Shown in pieces: positions 10,416-18,874 of a stretch of 64,000 bases of DNA. Below the pieces are notes generated by a model that was given only the letters and a program-made list of their open reading frames with translations, was not told the DNA's origin and ran no database searches. This DNA comes from Clavibacter michiganensis. Lineage in GTDB: Bacteria; Actinomycetota; Actinomycetes; Actinomycetales; Microbacteriaceae. Every line of letters starts with the position of its first letter. Position 1 is the stretch's first letter. The position numbers were made by a program, and so were the translations under genes. The DNA lies in NCBI RefSeq assembly GCF_002151125.1, contig NZ_MDJZ01000016.1, positions 310,001 to 374,000 on the forward strand, read 5' to 3'.

Positions 10416-10421
10416 AACCTA
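10416..10421 (-). promoter_or_regulatory. -10 box TAGGTT of the tRNA-like RNA
   Basis: The hexamer has the same TAGnnT form as the leaderless gene promoters nearby; a start seven bases on would be at 10409. No good -35 is visible. Confidence 0.4.
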
Positions 10422-10499
10422 GCGGATCCGCCTGCGACCGCGCGCCGGGACGGTCGCGCCCGGGACGTCCGCACCCGGACGGGCGCGGGGGAGGGGGCG

Positions 10500-11240
10500 T
10501 CAGCCGGGGACGGTCCGGACCCGCACCGTCTCGCCGTCCGCCTCCAGCTCGAAGGCCAGCGTGGTGCCCAGGGGGAACGCGTCGCGGAGCTCCTGCGGCT
10601 GGTCGGCCGTGACGACGAGCGCGGTGCGCGCGGGGACCGCGCCGGTCGCGCAGCCGGGCACGCCGGCGACCGAGCCGTCCTGCTCGGCCGGACCGGCGAG
10701 CAGGCACGTCCGCTCGACTCCCGTGCCCGCGTCGGGGACCGGCACGCGCGCGACCGAGATCCCGTGGAAGGCGGCGAACAGGGAGCCGGGGGCGATGGAT
10801 CCGGTGTCGACCGAGAGGTAGGTCGCGTTGTCGGGCGTCGGCGGCGGCTCGAGCGCGAGGACGGCGACCGTGCCGCGCTGGTCGTCCAGCCACCAGGCGG
10901 TGCCGGCCACGCAGGCGACCGCGACGATCACGAGCGATGCGGCCCAGGAGGCGGCGAGACGCGGGCGGATGCGGGTCCGGGTCCGGGTCCGCCGTGCCGC
11001 GGGTCGGTCGTCGCGCGGATCACCGGCGGCCGGGGCTCCGCGCTGCGGCACCGTCGCCGCCGACGGGCCGGCCGAGCCGTCGTCCCGGGTGTCCACCGCC
11101 GCGTCGTCGCCGGGCGCACCGCCCCGCCCCTCCAGCTCCTGCAGCCGCGCGAGCGCGTCGACGTCGCGCGGATCGCGGTCCGGTCCGAAGACACGGCGAC
11201 GCAGGTCCGCGATCTCCGCGCGCCGGTCGTCGTCGTCCAT
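10500..11240 (-). CDS. Single-span membrane protein of unknown function
   Basis: 246 residues. The N-terminal 30 residues are charged (MDDDDRRAEIADLRRRVFG). A basic Pro/Arg stretch precedes one membrane span near residues 92-116 (AASLVIVAVACVAGTAWW). An extracytoplasmic domain of about 130 residues follows, with two Cys that could pair. The start resembles the short cytoplasmic motif found in several actinobacterial membrane proteins of unknown role. CACGAT lies six bases before the ATG, a weak -10 match. No function is proposed. Confidence 0.65.
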   Translation of the reverse strand: MDDDDRRAEIADLRRRVFGPDRDPRDVDALARLQELEGRGGAPGDDAAVDTRDDGSAGPSAATVPQRGAPAAGDPRDDRPAARRTRTRTRIRPRLAASWAASLVIVAVACVAGTAWWLDDQRGTVAVLALEPPPTPDNATYLSVDTGSIAPGSLFAAFHGISVARVPVPDAGTGVERTCLLAGPAEQDGSVAGVPGCATGAVPARTALVVTADQPQELRDAFPLGTTLAFELEADGETVRVRTVPG

Positions 11241-11273
11241 CCCCGCATCGTGTCACGGGGTGCGCGATCCCGC

Positions 11274-12149
11274 TCAGCAGGCCGCGTACGCGTATCCGTC
11301 CTCGCCCGCGGGCACCAGGTCGCGGTCGCGCACGATGGCGCGGGGAGCGGGATCCAGCGCCAGGATCCGCGCGCACGCGCCCTCGGCCGTGTCGAGCAGG
11401 TCGTCCGTGTACTCGACGTCGAGCACGTGCGGGCCGTAGACCGCCGTGTAGTCGGCGCACTCCTCCCAGCGGTCGCACTCCTCGGCGATCGCGAAGTCGA
11501 AGCCGGCCTCGTCGCGGCCGCGGGATCCGATGTCGGTGGTGTTCTTCTGCGCGACCGCGAGGCCCCGGCCGTGCGCGTGATCCACGAGCAGGGTCGCGAG
11601 GGCCAGCGCGTCCTCCGCGTCGAGCGCGCCCTCGGACCGCACCCACGAGTCGAGGTTGTCGAACTCGACGGCCTGGAAGCCGGCGTCGGCGCAGCGGTCG
11701 ACGGTCGCGGCCTGGCGCGCGGCGATGGCGTCGCGCTTCGCGGCGGTCGAGGTGTCGAGGAGGAACTCGTCGTCCCAGTTCGGATCGATGAGCGGGCCGT
11801 CGTCACCCTGCACGAGCAGGTCGTCGGGCCAGGGCTCACCCGGCTGGGTCTGGAACCCGTTGACGTAGCAGACGCCGTAGAGGCCCGCGGCAGGCGTGTC
11901 CGTGCTGTCGCGGACCACGATCCCGACCCCGGCCGGGATGGGGGAGGCGCCGCCGAGCTGGTAGTCGAAGCCCGTGCCGACGGGCGGCAGGGTGACGGCC
12001 GCGGTCGTGTCCGACGAGAGCGCGCCCGTCGCCGCGGCGGGTGCCGCGGCTCCCGTCGTCGGGGAGGCCGGGCGCGGATCCGCGGACGCGCACCCGGAGA
12101 GGACGACGACGGCGGCCGTGACGAGGGCGGCGGAGAGGAGGGGGCGCAT
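11274..12149 (-). CDS. Endo-alpha-1,4-polygalactosaminidase-like lipoprotein (GH114 type)
   Basis: 291 residues. The lipoprotein signal has lipobox LSGC with the Cys at about residue 19, then an Ala/Thr-rich linker. The catalytic domain starts with FDYQLGG, runs through VCYVNGFQTQPG, has WDDEFLLD and the acidic pair in GFQAVEFDNLDSW, and later GLAVAQKN and DFAIAEEC. These are hallmarks of the GH114 TIM-barrel family, which cleaves galactosamine-containing exopolysaccharides. It would act at the outer face of the membrane. TAGGGT (minus strand 12156-12161) lies six bases before the ATG. The role on its own or host polysaccharide is inference. Confidence 0.85.
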   Translation of the reverse strand: MRPLLSAALVTAAVVVLSGCASADPRPASPTTGAAAPAAATGALSSDTTAAVTLPPVGTGFDYQLGGASPIPAGVGIVVRDSTDTPAAGLYGVCYVNGFQTQPGEPWPDDLLVQGDDGPLIDPNWDDEFLLDTSTAAKRDAIAARQAATVDRCADAGFQAVEFDNLDSWVRSEGALDAEDALALATLLVDHAHGRGLAVAQKNTTDIGSRGRDEAGFDFAIAEECDRWEECADYTAVYGPHVLDVEYTDDLLDTAEGACARILALDPAPRAIVRDRDLVPAGEDGYAYAAC

Positions 12150-12158
12150 GATCCGACC

Positions 12159-12593
12159 CTAGGCGCGGTCGTCGGCCCCGCCCACCACGCGGAAGCGCTC
12201 CATCACGATCGCGGTGTCGTCGTCGAGGCGGAACCCGGCCGGCAGCTCCGCCACGACCTCGGGCGACGTCCAGAACCCCTCGTGCCCGGCGCGCCACTCG
12301 GCGACCGTCGTGAAGCCCTCGCCCTCGTCGACCGCGTGCGCGAGCGGCACGTCCGCGAGGCGCGCGATCTCCACGGCCGTCGTCTCGACCACGAGCACCG
12401 GCCGCCCGGCGGAGTCGATGACGGCGCCGCGGGATCCGACGACCGGCAGCTCCTCGCCGTCGGCCGCGTACTGGGCGAGCAGCGAGCTGGTGGACGTCTT
12501 CGCGCCCGCGACGATCGCCGCCACGAGCTGGTCGCGCAGCGGCCCCGGGAACGCGAACTCGACGGGCGGGAGCTCGGCGTCGGGCGTCGTCAT
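12159..12593 (-). CDS. ASCH-domain protein
   Basis: 144 residues. ASCH features are the early lysine motif GAKTSTSSLL, then GRPVLVVETTAVEIARLADVP and the aromatic WRAGHEGFW near residue 104. ASCH is a PUA-like beta-barrel thought to bind RNA or modified nucleosides; some members are amidohydrolases acting on N4-acetylcytidine. TACGCT (minus 12600-12605) is six bases from ATG 12593, so a leaderless transcript is likely. It lies ten bases upstream of the GH114 gene, but that gene has its own promoter hexamer. Confidence 0.85.
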   Translation of the reverse strand: MTTPDAELPPVEFAFPGPLRDQLVAAIVAGAKTSTSSLLAQYAADGEELPVVGSRGAVIDSAGRPVLVVETTAVEIARLADVPLAHAVDEGEGFTTVAEWRAGHEGFWTSPEVVAELPAGFRLDDDTAIVMERFRVVGGADDRA

Positions 12594-12705
12594 GCGTCGA
12601 GCGTACGGCGGTGGCGCCCGTCAACCCCCTCTCGGAACCGGACGCCGCGCATCGCCCGGGCCAGGCTGGACAGGACCCCACGACCCCCGAAGGAAGGCGC
12701 ATCGC

Positions 12706-13614
12706 ATGAGCGAGATCCGCAACGGCGGCAACCAGTACGAGATCCAGGACCCGATCGCGCAGTACCCGTCCCCGCCGTTCCCGCAGCAGGAGCAGACCGG
12801 CGCCGGCGACGAGAAGAGGTTCGAGCCGACGCCCGACCACGGCCAGGACAGCTACGTCGGCTTCGGCCGCCTGAAGGGCCGCAAGGTCCTCATCACGGGC
12901 GCCGACTCCGGCATCGGCAAGGCCGTCGCCATCGCGTTCGCGCGCGAGGGCGCCGACATCGCGCTCAACTTCCTCGACGAGGAGCTCGGGGACGCGCGCG
13001 ACACCGCGTCCACGATCGAGGCCGACGGCCGGAAGGCCGCGCTCGTGCCCGGCGACATCTCCGACGAGACCACCTGCCAGGACATCGTGCAGGCCTCGGT
13101 GGACGCGCTCGGCGGCCTCGACTGCCTCGTCATGGTGGCCGGCTACCAGCGCAACGAGGAGGACATCCTCGACCTCGACACCGAGCAGCTCGACCGCACG
13201 CTGAAGACCAACGTGTACTCGCTGTTCTGGCTGAGCAAGGCCGTGCTCCCGCACCTGCCCAAGGGCGGCAGCATCATCACGACGAGCTCCTCGCAGGCGT
13301 ACCAGCCGAGCGCCAACAAGCTCGACTACGCGACCTCGAAGGGCGCGATCCGCAACTTCACCCAGGGGCTCGCGCAGCAGCTCGCGCCGAAGGGGATCCG
13401 CGTCAACTCCGTCGCGCCCGGCCCGTTCTGGACCGTGCTGCAGCCCGTCGGCCAGTCGGCGGAGGACGTCGAGGAGTTCGGATCCCAGTCGGTCTACGGC
13501 CGCCCCGGCCAGCCCGCGGAGATCGCGGCGACGTACGTCTTCCTCGCGAGCCAGGAGTCGAGCTTCACGAGCGGCGAGACGATCGCGGTCACCGGCGGCA
13601 CGCCCGTCCACTGA
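12706..13614 (+). CDS. SDR-family oxidoreductase (YhxC/YhdF-like long form)
   Basis: 302 residues. The N-terminal ~50 residues are a Pro-rich extension (YPSPPFPQQEQ) typical of the stress-linked SDR group found with general-stress genes. The cofactor motif is TGADSGIGKA at about 61-70, with VAGYQRN, Ser in TTSSSQAYQ and the catalytic YATSK. C-terminal SVAPGPFWT is canonical. ATG 12706 has AAGGAAGG upstream. Likely NAD(P)-dependent alcohol or sugar dehydrogenase; substrate unknown. Confidence 0.9.
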   Translation: MSEIRNGGNQYEIQDPIAQYPSPPFPQQEQTGAGDEKRFEPTPDHGQDSYVGFGRLKGRKVLITGADSGIGKAVAIAFAREGADIALNFLDEELGDARDTASTIEADGRKAALVPGDISDETTCQDIVQASVDALGGLDCLVMVAGYQRNEEDILDLDTEQLDRTLKTNVYSLFWLSKAVLPHLPKGGSIITTSSSQAYQPSANKLDYATSKGAIRNFTQGLAQQLAPKGIRVNSVAPGPFWTVLQPVGQSAEDVEEFGSQSVYGRPGQPAEIAATYVFLASQESSFTSGETIAVTGGTPVH

Positions 13615-13656
13615 CCCGCGGGCACGATGAGCGGGGCGACGGCGAGGCGGGGCGCG

Positions 13657-14235
13657 TCAGAACAGGCGCGCCCCGGCCGCCTGGTCGGCGTCGGCGTGGT
13701 CGGCGAGCGGGCGCTCGGTGCGCAGCACGGCCGGGCCGACCGTGAGGATCCCGTCGCCGAGCGGCTCGCAGCGCACCCCGCCCCGGCCGCGGAGCGCGCG
13801 GAAGGCGCCGGGCGCGAGCATCACGTCCATCCACGCGCACGGGTTCGCGGGGCGGTGGCCCTGGAACTCGACGGGCCCGTCGCCCGAGTCGATGCTGAAG
13901 CGCATGCCGCGCAGCCGGTCGGCGTCGACGCCGCGCAGCAGCACGTTGCGGCGGGTGTCCACCGGATCCAGGCCCGCCTGCACGCCGAGCTCCCGCGCCA
14001 CGCGCTCGACGGACTCGACGGCCATCACCGTCACCGCCGCCGTACGGTGCGCCCGCTGGCCGAAGTAGCGGTCGCCGACGATCCCGAGCCCGGCCCGCAC
14101 GCGCACGGATGCGCGCGACGGCGGATCCCCCGGCTCGTCGCGGGGACCGTGCGATGGGCGACCCTCCAGCCGGTGCACGGGCGAGGCGACCAGGAACGCG
14201 ATCTCCACGGGGTGCTCGTGCGGGAGGGCGGTCAT
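13657..14235 (-). CDS. MOSC-domain protein
   Basis: 192 residues. MOSC pattern: GIVGDRYFG near residue 52, TRRNVLLRG near 95, then ANPCAWMD with the conserved Cys, and RCEPLGDGILTVG at the end. MOSC domains carry sulfur or bind molybdenum cofactor in sulfurases and N-hydroxylated-compound reductases. Stand-alone members such as YiiM/YuaD detoxify hydroxylated purines. TACGAT (minus 14242-14247) is six bases from the ATG, suggesting leaderless expression. No partner gene is adjacent. Confidence 0.87.
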   Translation of the reverse strand: MTALPHEHPVEIAFLVASPVHRLEGRPSHGPRDEPGDPPSRASVRVRAGLGIVGDRYFGQRAHRTAAVTVMAVESVERVARELGVQAGLDPVDTRRNVLLRGVDADRLRGMRFSIDSGDGPVEFQGHRPANPCAWMDVMLAPGAFRALRGRGGVRCEPLGDGILTVGPAVLRTERPLADHADADQAAGARLF

Positions 14236-14323
14236 CCCGGAATCGTACGCGTGCCCTTATCACGGGGTACGTCGGCCCGGGGCGGACGCTCCACTCGTGG
14301 CTAGGATCGATGAGCGGCACGGG

Positions 14324-16045
14324 GTGACCGCATCAGGGGGTCACGTGGGCGAGGTCGCTGCCTCCGACGCGCGGCGTGGATCGGCGTCCCGCGCGCAGGC
14401 CGTGCTCCGCAGCATGACGCTCTCGAAGCCGCTGCACGCGCAGCTGCCCTTCATCCTGAGCCTCGCCGTCGTCGGCGTCGTCGCCGGCATGGACGACCTC
14501 GACGCGGTCGCGGATCCCGGGTTCGTGGCGGGCACGCTCGTCGCCGCGCTCGTGACGATCGCCGCGGCCGCCGTCCCGTGGGGCCGCATCGACCGGGACT
14601 GGGTGGCGGTGCTGCCCATGCTCGACTTCGTGGCGCTCGCCCTCTGCCACGACGCGATCGCCGACGAGGTGCCGTCGACCGCGTTGCTCATCGTCTTCCC
14701 CGTGATCTGGCTGGCGTACGCCTTCGCGCTGCACGTCCTGTGGCTCGGCGCCCTCGGCACGGCCTCGGTGCTCGCCCTGCCCTACCTCCGCTCCGGCACC
14801 CTGCCCGACGACACGACCGGCTGGTCGCACCTCGTCGTGCTCCCCGTCGTGATGCTGCTCGTGGCCGTCGCCGTGAACCTGCTCGGGCAGCAGCTGTTCC
14901 GGCAGCACGCTCGCCTGGAGGAGATGCGGCTCGAGCTGACGGGCACGCTCGTCGACCTGCAGGAGCGCAACTCGATCATCGACGGCGTGCTGGACGCGAT
15001 CGACGACACGGTCGTCGTGCTCGACGCCACGGGTCGGGTCATGCAGCGCAACCGCGCCGCGTGGGACCTCATGGCGCTCGCCGACCCCGTCGACCCCGAC
15101 GACCCGGTCGTCGGCCGCCTCGTCTACGAGGAGGACCGCACCACCCTCGTGCCGCCCGAGCGGCAGCCCGTGGCCCGCGTCCGCGCCGGCGAGGTCGTCG
15201 GCCGCGAGGTGTACTGGCTGGGCGAGGGCGGCGCGCAGAAGGCCGTGCTCGCGTCGGTCTCCCCGCTCGTGGACGGCGCCGGGCGGACCTTCGGCACGGT
15301 CGTCGTGAGCACCGACGTCACGGCGCTCGCGCTCGCGGTCACCGAGCGCGAGGACTTCGTGGCGAGCGTCTCCCACGAGCTGAAGACCCCGCTGACCTCG
15401 ATCCTCGGCTACGTCGAGCTCATCGCCGACGACCTCGTGGAGGACGACCTCGACGACCGGATCACCGCCGCCCGCCTCGCGATCGTGGAGCGCAACGCGC
15501 AGCGCCTCCTCGGCCTCATCGGCGACCTCCTCACGGCGGCGCAGCACCGGCTCGCCGTCAACCGCAACCTCGTCGACGTGGGCGAGATCGTCGAGAACGC
15601 GCTCGACGTGATCCGCCCGCACGCGACGGCGAGCGGCGTGACGCTGGTCGAGCCGGACTACGAGGAGCTCGTCGCCGAGGTCGACGCCGTGCGCATCGGC
15701 CAGGTGCTCGACAACCTGCTGAGCAACGCGGTGAAGTACACGCCCGAGGGTGGCACGGTCACCACCGAGGTGCACGTCGACGGCGACCACCTCCGTCTCT
15801 GCGTCAGCGACGACGGCGTGGGCATGTCCGCGGAGGACACGTCGCAGCTCTTCACGCGCTTCTTCCGCACCAGCTCCGCCCGAGCGAGCACGGTCGCGGG
15901 CGTGGGGCTCGGCCTCAGCATCACCCGCTCCATCGTGGACGCCCACGACGGCACCATCGAGGTGGAGAGCGCCCTCGGCGCGGGCACCACCATGCGCGTG
16001 CGCCTGCCGCTGCGCGTCGGGCCCGACGCACCGCCCGCGACTTGA
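14324..16045 (+). CDS. Membrane sensor histidine kinase with PAS domain
   Basis: 573 residues from GTG 14324; TAGGAT (14302-14307) supports a start near here, though GTG 14345 is also possible. Hydrophobic region at ~30-190 with about six spans, then a short coiled coil and a PAS-like domain (~220-335: LDAIDDTVVVLDATGRVMQRN). The H box is SHELKTPLTSILGY, with the phospho-accepting His near 348. N box DNLLSNAVKYTPEGG, G1 DDGVGM, F box FTRFF and G2 GVGLGLSI complete the catalytic domain. No extracellular sensor domain, so the signal is probably in the membrane or cytoplasm. The likely partner is the response regulator on the opposite strand at 17.2-18.0 kb. Confidence 0.92.
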   Translation: MTASGGHVGEVAASDARRGSASRAQAVLRSMTLSKPLHAQLPFILSLAVVGVVAGMDDLDAVADPGFVAGTLVAALVTIAAAAVPWGRIDRDWVAVLPMLDFVALALCHDAIADEVPSTALLIVFPVIWLAYAFALHVLWLGALGTASVLALPYLRSGTLPDDTTGWSHLVVLPVVMLLVAVAVNLLGQQLFRQHARLEEMRLELTGTLVDLQERNSIIDGVLDAIDDTVVVLDATGRVMQRNRAAWDLMALADPVDPDDPVVGRLVYEEDRTTLVPPERQPVARVRAGEVVGREVYWLGEGGAQKAVLASVSPLVDGAGRTFGTVVVSTDVTALALAVTEREDFVASVSHELKTPLTSILGYVELIADDLVEDDLDDRITAARLAIVERNAQRLLGLIGDLLTAAQHRLAVNRNLVDVGEIVENALDVIRPHATASGVTLVEPDYEELVAEVDAVRIGQVLDNLLSNAVKYTPEGGTVTTEVHVDGDHLRLCVSDDGVGMSAEDTSQLFTRFFRTSSARASTVAGVGLGLSITRSIVDAHDGTIEVESALGAGTTMRVRLPLRVGPDAPPAT

Positions 16046-16073
16046 GCTGATCTTGTCCCGACCTTGATCGGAT
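16041..16073 (+). promoter_or_regulatory. Three tandem 11-bp repeats, candidate response-regulator box
   Basis: CTTGAGCTGAT, CTTGTCCCGAC and CTTGATCGGAT follow one another exactly, fitting CTTGnnCnGAY. An 11-bp direct-repeat period is what OmpR/PhoB-type regulators bind. A CAGGCT box at 16091-16096 could be the -10, with the last repeat covering the -35. Confidence 0.5.
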
Positions 16074-16144
16074 CCCGCATGGGGCGGTGCCAGGCTCGAC
16101 GCACGACGGGGCCACCCGTCCGACACGAGCGATCGAAGGACCGG

Positions 16145-16282
16145 ATGACCCCCCACGACCACCCCGCGAGCGGCACCCGAGCCGCACGCACCGGGTGCCG
16201 TACCGGGTCCACGGATGCGCGGCCGGTACCCGACGGCCACCTCCCCGGTCCTTCCGGTCGTCTCGTCGGCGGCCGGGCGTGA
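16145..16282 (+). CDS. Candidate 45-residue leader ORF coupled to the Hpt-like gene
   Basis: Starts MTPHDHPASGTRAARTG after GAAGGA spaced 7 bases from the ATG, and ends in TGA overlapping GTG 16279 (GTGA). Composition is basic and Gly/Arg-rich, without a family. It may serve translational coupling, or the Hpt frame may be read from further upstream (ATG 16087), in which case this frame would be silent. Confidence 0.35.
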   Translation: MTPHDHPASGTRAARTGCRTGSTDARPVPDGHLPGPSGRLVGGRA

Positions 16283-16986
16283 ACGCCCATGCCGCCCGCG
16301 CTCCGCAGCTCCCCCCGCTCCTCGACGTCCGCGTCCTGGAGCAGCTGCTGGGCGAGCTGTCGGACGAGCACGGCCCCGCCCGACCGTCCGTCGTCCCCGC
16401 GACGGACGCCCCCGCTCCGCCCCCCGGTGTTCCCGCGCCGGGCGGCGTGACCCCGCCGCGCGGCCACCCCGAGCCGCGCCGCGGGACCCCGTCGTCCGGA
16501 TCCCCCCGTCCGGACGACCGCCTCGCGACCCGTGGTGCCCCCGCACCCGGTCGCGGGCAGGCGCCGGCCGGATCCCCCCGTCCGGTCGGCGCCCCGACCT
16601 CCGCCCCGAGCGCGTCGACGCCGTCGACGCCGGAGCCCGCGGAGCCCGTCTGCCCCGGAGCGCTCACCGACGGGCAGCACGCGTGCGTCGACTTCCTCCG
16701 CTTCTTCGTCGACCTGTGGCCGACCCGCTGGGAGCGCCTCGACGTCGCCGTGCGCGCCGACGACGGTCCGGCGGCGCTCGACGCGTGCCTCAGCGTGAAG
16801 AGCTCGGCGGCGATGGTCGGCGCGCTCCGGCTCAGCGGCATCGCCGGCGAGCTCGAGCGGGCGATCCGCGCCCACGACGGGCGCGTCGCCGTCGCGATGC
16901 TGCCGGAGCTCGGCGAGGTGGGCGAGCGGAGCATGGACGCGATGCGCTCCTGGATCCGCGCCGAGGCGGGTCACCCGCCCGGCTAG
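16279..16986 (+). CDS. Hpt-like protein lacking the phospho-accepting histidine
   Basis: 235 residues from GTG 16279 (overlap with the preceding short frame); ATG 16087 would add a basic low-complexity leader. The first ~30 residues (PQLPPLLDVRVLEQLLGEL) look like a short helix, then ~100 residues of Pro/Ala-rich linker. The C-terminal ~100 residues are helical and resemble an Hpt domain: ACLSVKSSAAMVGALRLSG aligns with the AHTLKGSAANLGA core, but Leu replaces the His. It could be a pseudo-phosphotransfer or docking protein for the adjacent kinase. The alignment is by eye. Confidence 0.6.
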   Translation: MNAHAARAPQLPPLLDVRVLEQLLGELSDEHGPARPSVVPATDAPAPPPGVPAPGGVTPPRGHPEPRRGTPSSGSPRPDDRLATRGAPAPGRGQAPAGSPRPVGAPTSAPSASTPSTPEPAEPVCPGALTDGQHACVDFLRFFVDLWPTRWERLDVAVRADDGPAALDACLSVKSSAAMVGALRLSGIAGELERAIRAHDGRVAVAMLPELGEVGERSMDAMRSWIRAEAGHPPG

Positions 16987-17091
16987 ACCCGTGCGCCCGG
17001 CCGCCCCGACGGCCGTCGCGCACGCCCGACCGGCCCCCGCGACAGGCCGGACGGAGGAACGGAACGGGATCCCACCCGAAGGGACCCCGAT

Positions 17092-17111
17092 CCACGGCGC
17101 AGCTGCCGTGG
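17092..17111. terminator. Hairpin between convergent genes
   Basis: CCACGGC - 6-base loop - GCCGTGG, embedded in an outer CCGAT/ATCGG pair. It lies between the Hpt-like gene and the response regulator. Confidence 0.45.
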
Positions 17112-17185
17112 GGCCCATCGGTCCCGCGGCAGCCCGCACCGCCGACGAGCGCCCGGCCGGTCGCCCGCGCCCGACGCCGGCGGCG

Positions 17186-18043
17186 TCAGTCGACGGGCGG
17201 CGCGAGCCGGTAGCCGACGCCGCGCACCGTCTGGATCCACCTGGCCTGGCGCGGGTCGTCGTGCAGCTTCCGGCGCAGGTTGCCGAGGTGCACCTCGACG
17301 GCGCGCTCCTCCGGCTCGGTGGAGGACGCGACGGCGTAGGAGCCGCTGCGGATGTCGCGCACCAGGTCGCCCTTGGTGCGCACGCGGCCGCCGCTCGCGA
17401 GGATGGAGGCGAGCAGGTCGAACTCGGTGCGCGTGAGGTCGACGGGCTCGCCGTCGACCGTGACATGGCGGGTGCCCTCGTCGAGCTCCAGGCCGTTGTG
17501 GCGGAGGACGTCGTCGTCCGCGGATCCGGGCTCGGTGGGCAGGGCGGGCGAGACGACGGTCGTGGTCGCGAACGCCGCGGGCTGCACCGGCTCCTCCGCG
17601 GGGACGGGCGCGGCAGGGGCGTCCGCCGCCGCCGGGATGCCGGCCGGGGGCGTCGCGGTCGCGTCCCCGCCGCCGCGCGGTCGTCGCATCATCGCGGAGA
17701 TGCGGGCGCGGAGCTCGCGCGGGCGGAACGGCTTCACGATGTAGTCGTCGGCGCCCGACTCGAGGCCGAGCAGGGTGTCGACCTCCTCGCCCTGCGCCGT
17801 GAGCATCACGATGTAGGCGTCGCTCACGAGGCGGATGCGGCGCGCGGCCTCGAAACCGTCGAAGTCGGGCAGGCCCACGTCGAGCGTGATGACGTCGGGG
17901 GAGACCTCCTCGGCCAGCCGCACGCCGTCGGTCGCGGTGCCGGCGGAGTGCACCTCGAAGCCGCCCTGGCGCAGGACCACCTCGAGCAGCTGGCGGATGT
18001 CGCCGTCGTCCTCGATGACCAGAGCCACTCGTCCGCTGTCCAC
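17186..18043 (-). CDS. OmpR/PhoB-family response regulator with long linker
   Basis: 285 residues, longer than the usual 225-240. Receiver domain 1-122: acidic pair EDD at 11-13, phospho-acceptor Asp 55 (ITLDVGLPDFDG), Thr/Ser in VMLTAQ and Lys in YIVKPF. A Pro/Ala linker of ~60 residues follows, then a winged-helix DNA-binding domain (~190-280) with LTRTEFDLLASI, GRVRTKGDLV and a VRGVGYRL end. The start is GTG 18043 after a GAGGGGG tract. Convergent with the Hpt-like gene; the kinase is 1.1 kb away. Candidate target: the three CTTG repeats at 16041-16073. Confidence 0.92.
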   Translation of the reverse strand: MDSGRVALVIEDDGDIRQLLEVVLRQGGFEVHSAGTATDGVRLAEEVSPDVITLDVGLPDFDGFEAARRIRLVSDAYIVMLTAQGEEVDTLLGLESGADDYIVKPFRPRELRARISAMMRRPRGGGDATATPPAGIPAAADAPAAPVPAEEPVQPAAFATTTVVSPALPTEPGSADDDVLRHNGLELDEGTRHVTVDGEPVDLTRTEFDLLASILASGGRVRTKGDLVRDIRSGSYAVASSTEPEERAVEVHLGNLRRKLHDDPRQARWIQTVRGVGYRLAPPVD

Positions 18044-18174
18044 TACCGCCCCCTCGCATGCCGCGTGCGCGGCAGATCCCCCGGATTCCGCGACAGGCGC
18101 GCCGGACCTCCCACGCTAGCGGACCGCCGCGGCCCCGCCCTCGCCGCGGCGGCCCGCCGGGCGGACGCTCGGGA

Positions 18175-18798
18175 TCAGGTGACGGGGGAGGACCCGGGCA
18201 CGGCGACGAGCACCAGGACGGCGCCGAGGATGTACGCCGCGAGCGACGCGCCCACCCCGATGAGGAGCACCAGCCAGGGCCGGGTGCGTCCCCGGATCAT
18301 GCCGACGAGCGCCACGACTATGGCGATGCCGGTCAGCATCAGCGGGCCCGCGATCGCGAGCACGTAGCCGATGGTGAAGAGGGAGTCGTCGCAGACGTAG
18401 GCGTCCACGTCGCACGCGTCGGTGACGAAGATGAGGCCCAGCCCGAAGGCCGCGACGCTGCCCCCGACGACCGCGGCGACGAGCATCGAGACGAGGGTGG
18501 TGACGAGGACGCGGCGGTCGATCCGGCGGATCCAGCGGGGCACCCAGCCGGGGCCGGCCGGATCCTCCTCGCGGGCGTCGGCGCGGTCGCGGGCGCGGTC
18601 GTCCCGGTCGCGCGCGGCGCGGCCGCCGCGGGGTGCGTCGTCGTCGGAGCCGGCGCGTCCGGCGCGGCGGGGGAACGTCGGCAGCGCGATCCGCGGGACC
18701 TCCGGCGTGCGCCGCCGACGGGCGGGCGGGGCGGCGGAGCGGCGTCCGCGGGAGGCGCGGCGGCCGCGCTCCGGGGTCGCGTCGTCGTCGGGGGTCAC
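18175..18798 (-). CDS. Four-span membrane protein with basic disordered N-terminus
   Basis: 207 residues. Residues 1-95 are Arg/Asp/Pro-rich and disordered. Hydrophobic spans follow at about 97-122, 137-165 and 172-200, with two Cys (TDACDVDAYVC) in an outside loop between the first two. No family recognised. Convergent neither with the regulator nor obviously in an operon; the next gene on the same strand (exonuclease III) has its own promoter. Confidence 0.65.
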   Translation of the reverse strand: MTPDDDATPERGRRASRGRRSAAPPARRRRTPEVPRIALPTFPRRAGRAGSDDDAPRGGRAARDRDDRARDRADAREEDPAGPGWVPRWIRRIDRRVLVTTLVSMLVAAVVGGSVAAFGLGLIFVTDACDVDAYVCDDSLFTIGYVLAIAGPLMLTGIAIVVALVGMIRGRTRPWLVLLIGVGASLAAYILGAVLVLVAVPGSSPVT

Positions 18799-18874
18799 GG
18801 CACGAGACTACGGGGCGCGCCCCGCCCGGCCGGAATCGGCGGGGGAGCGGGACGCGACGCGGATCGGCGGCGGA

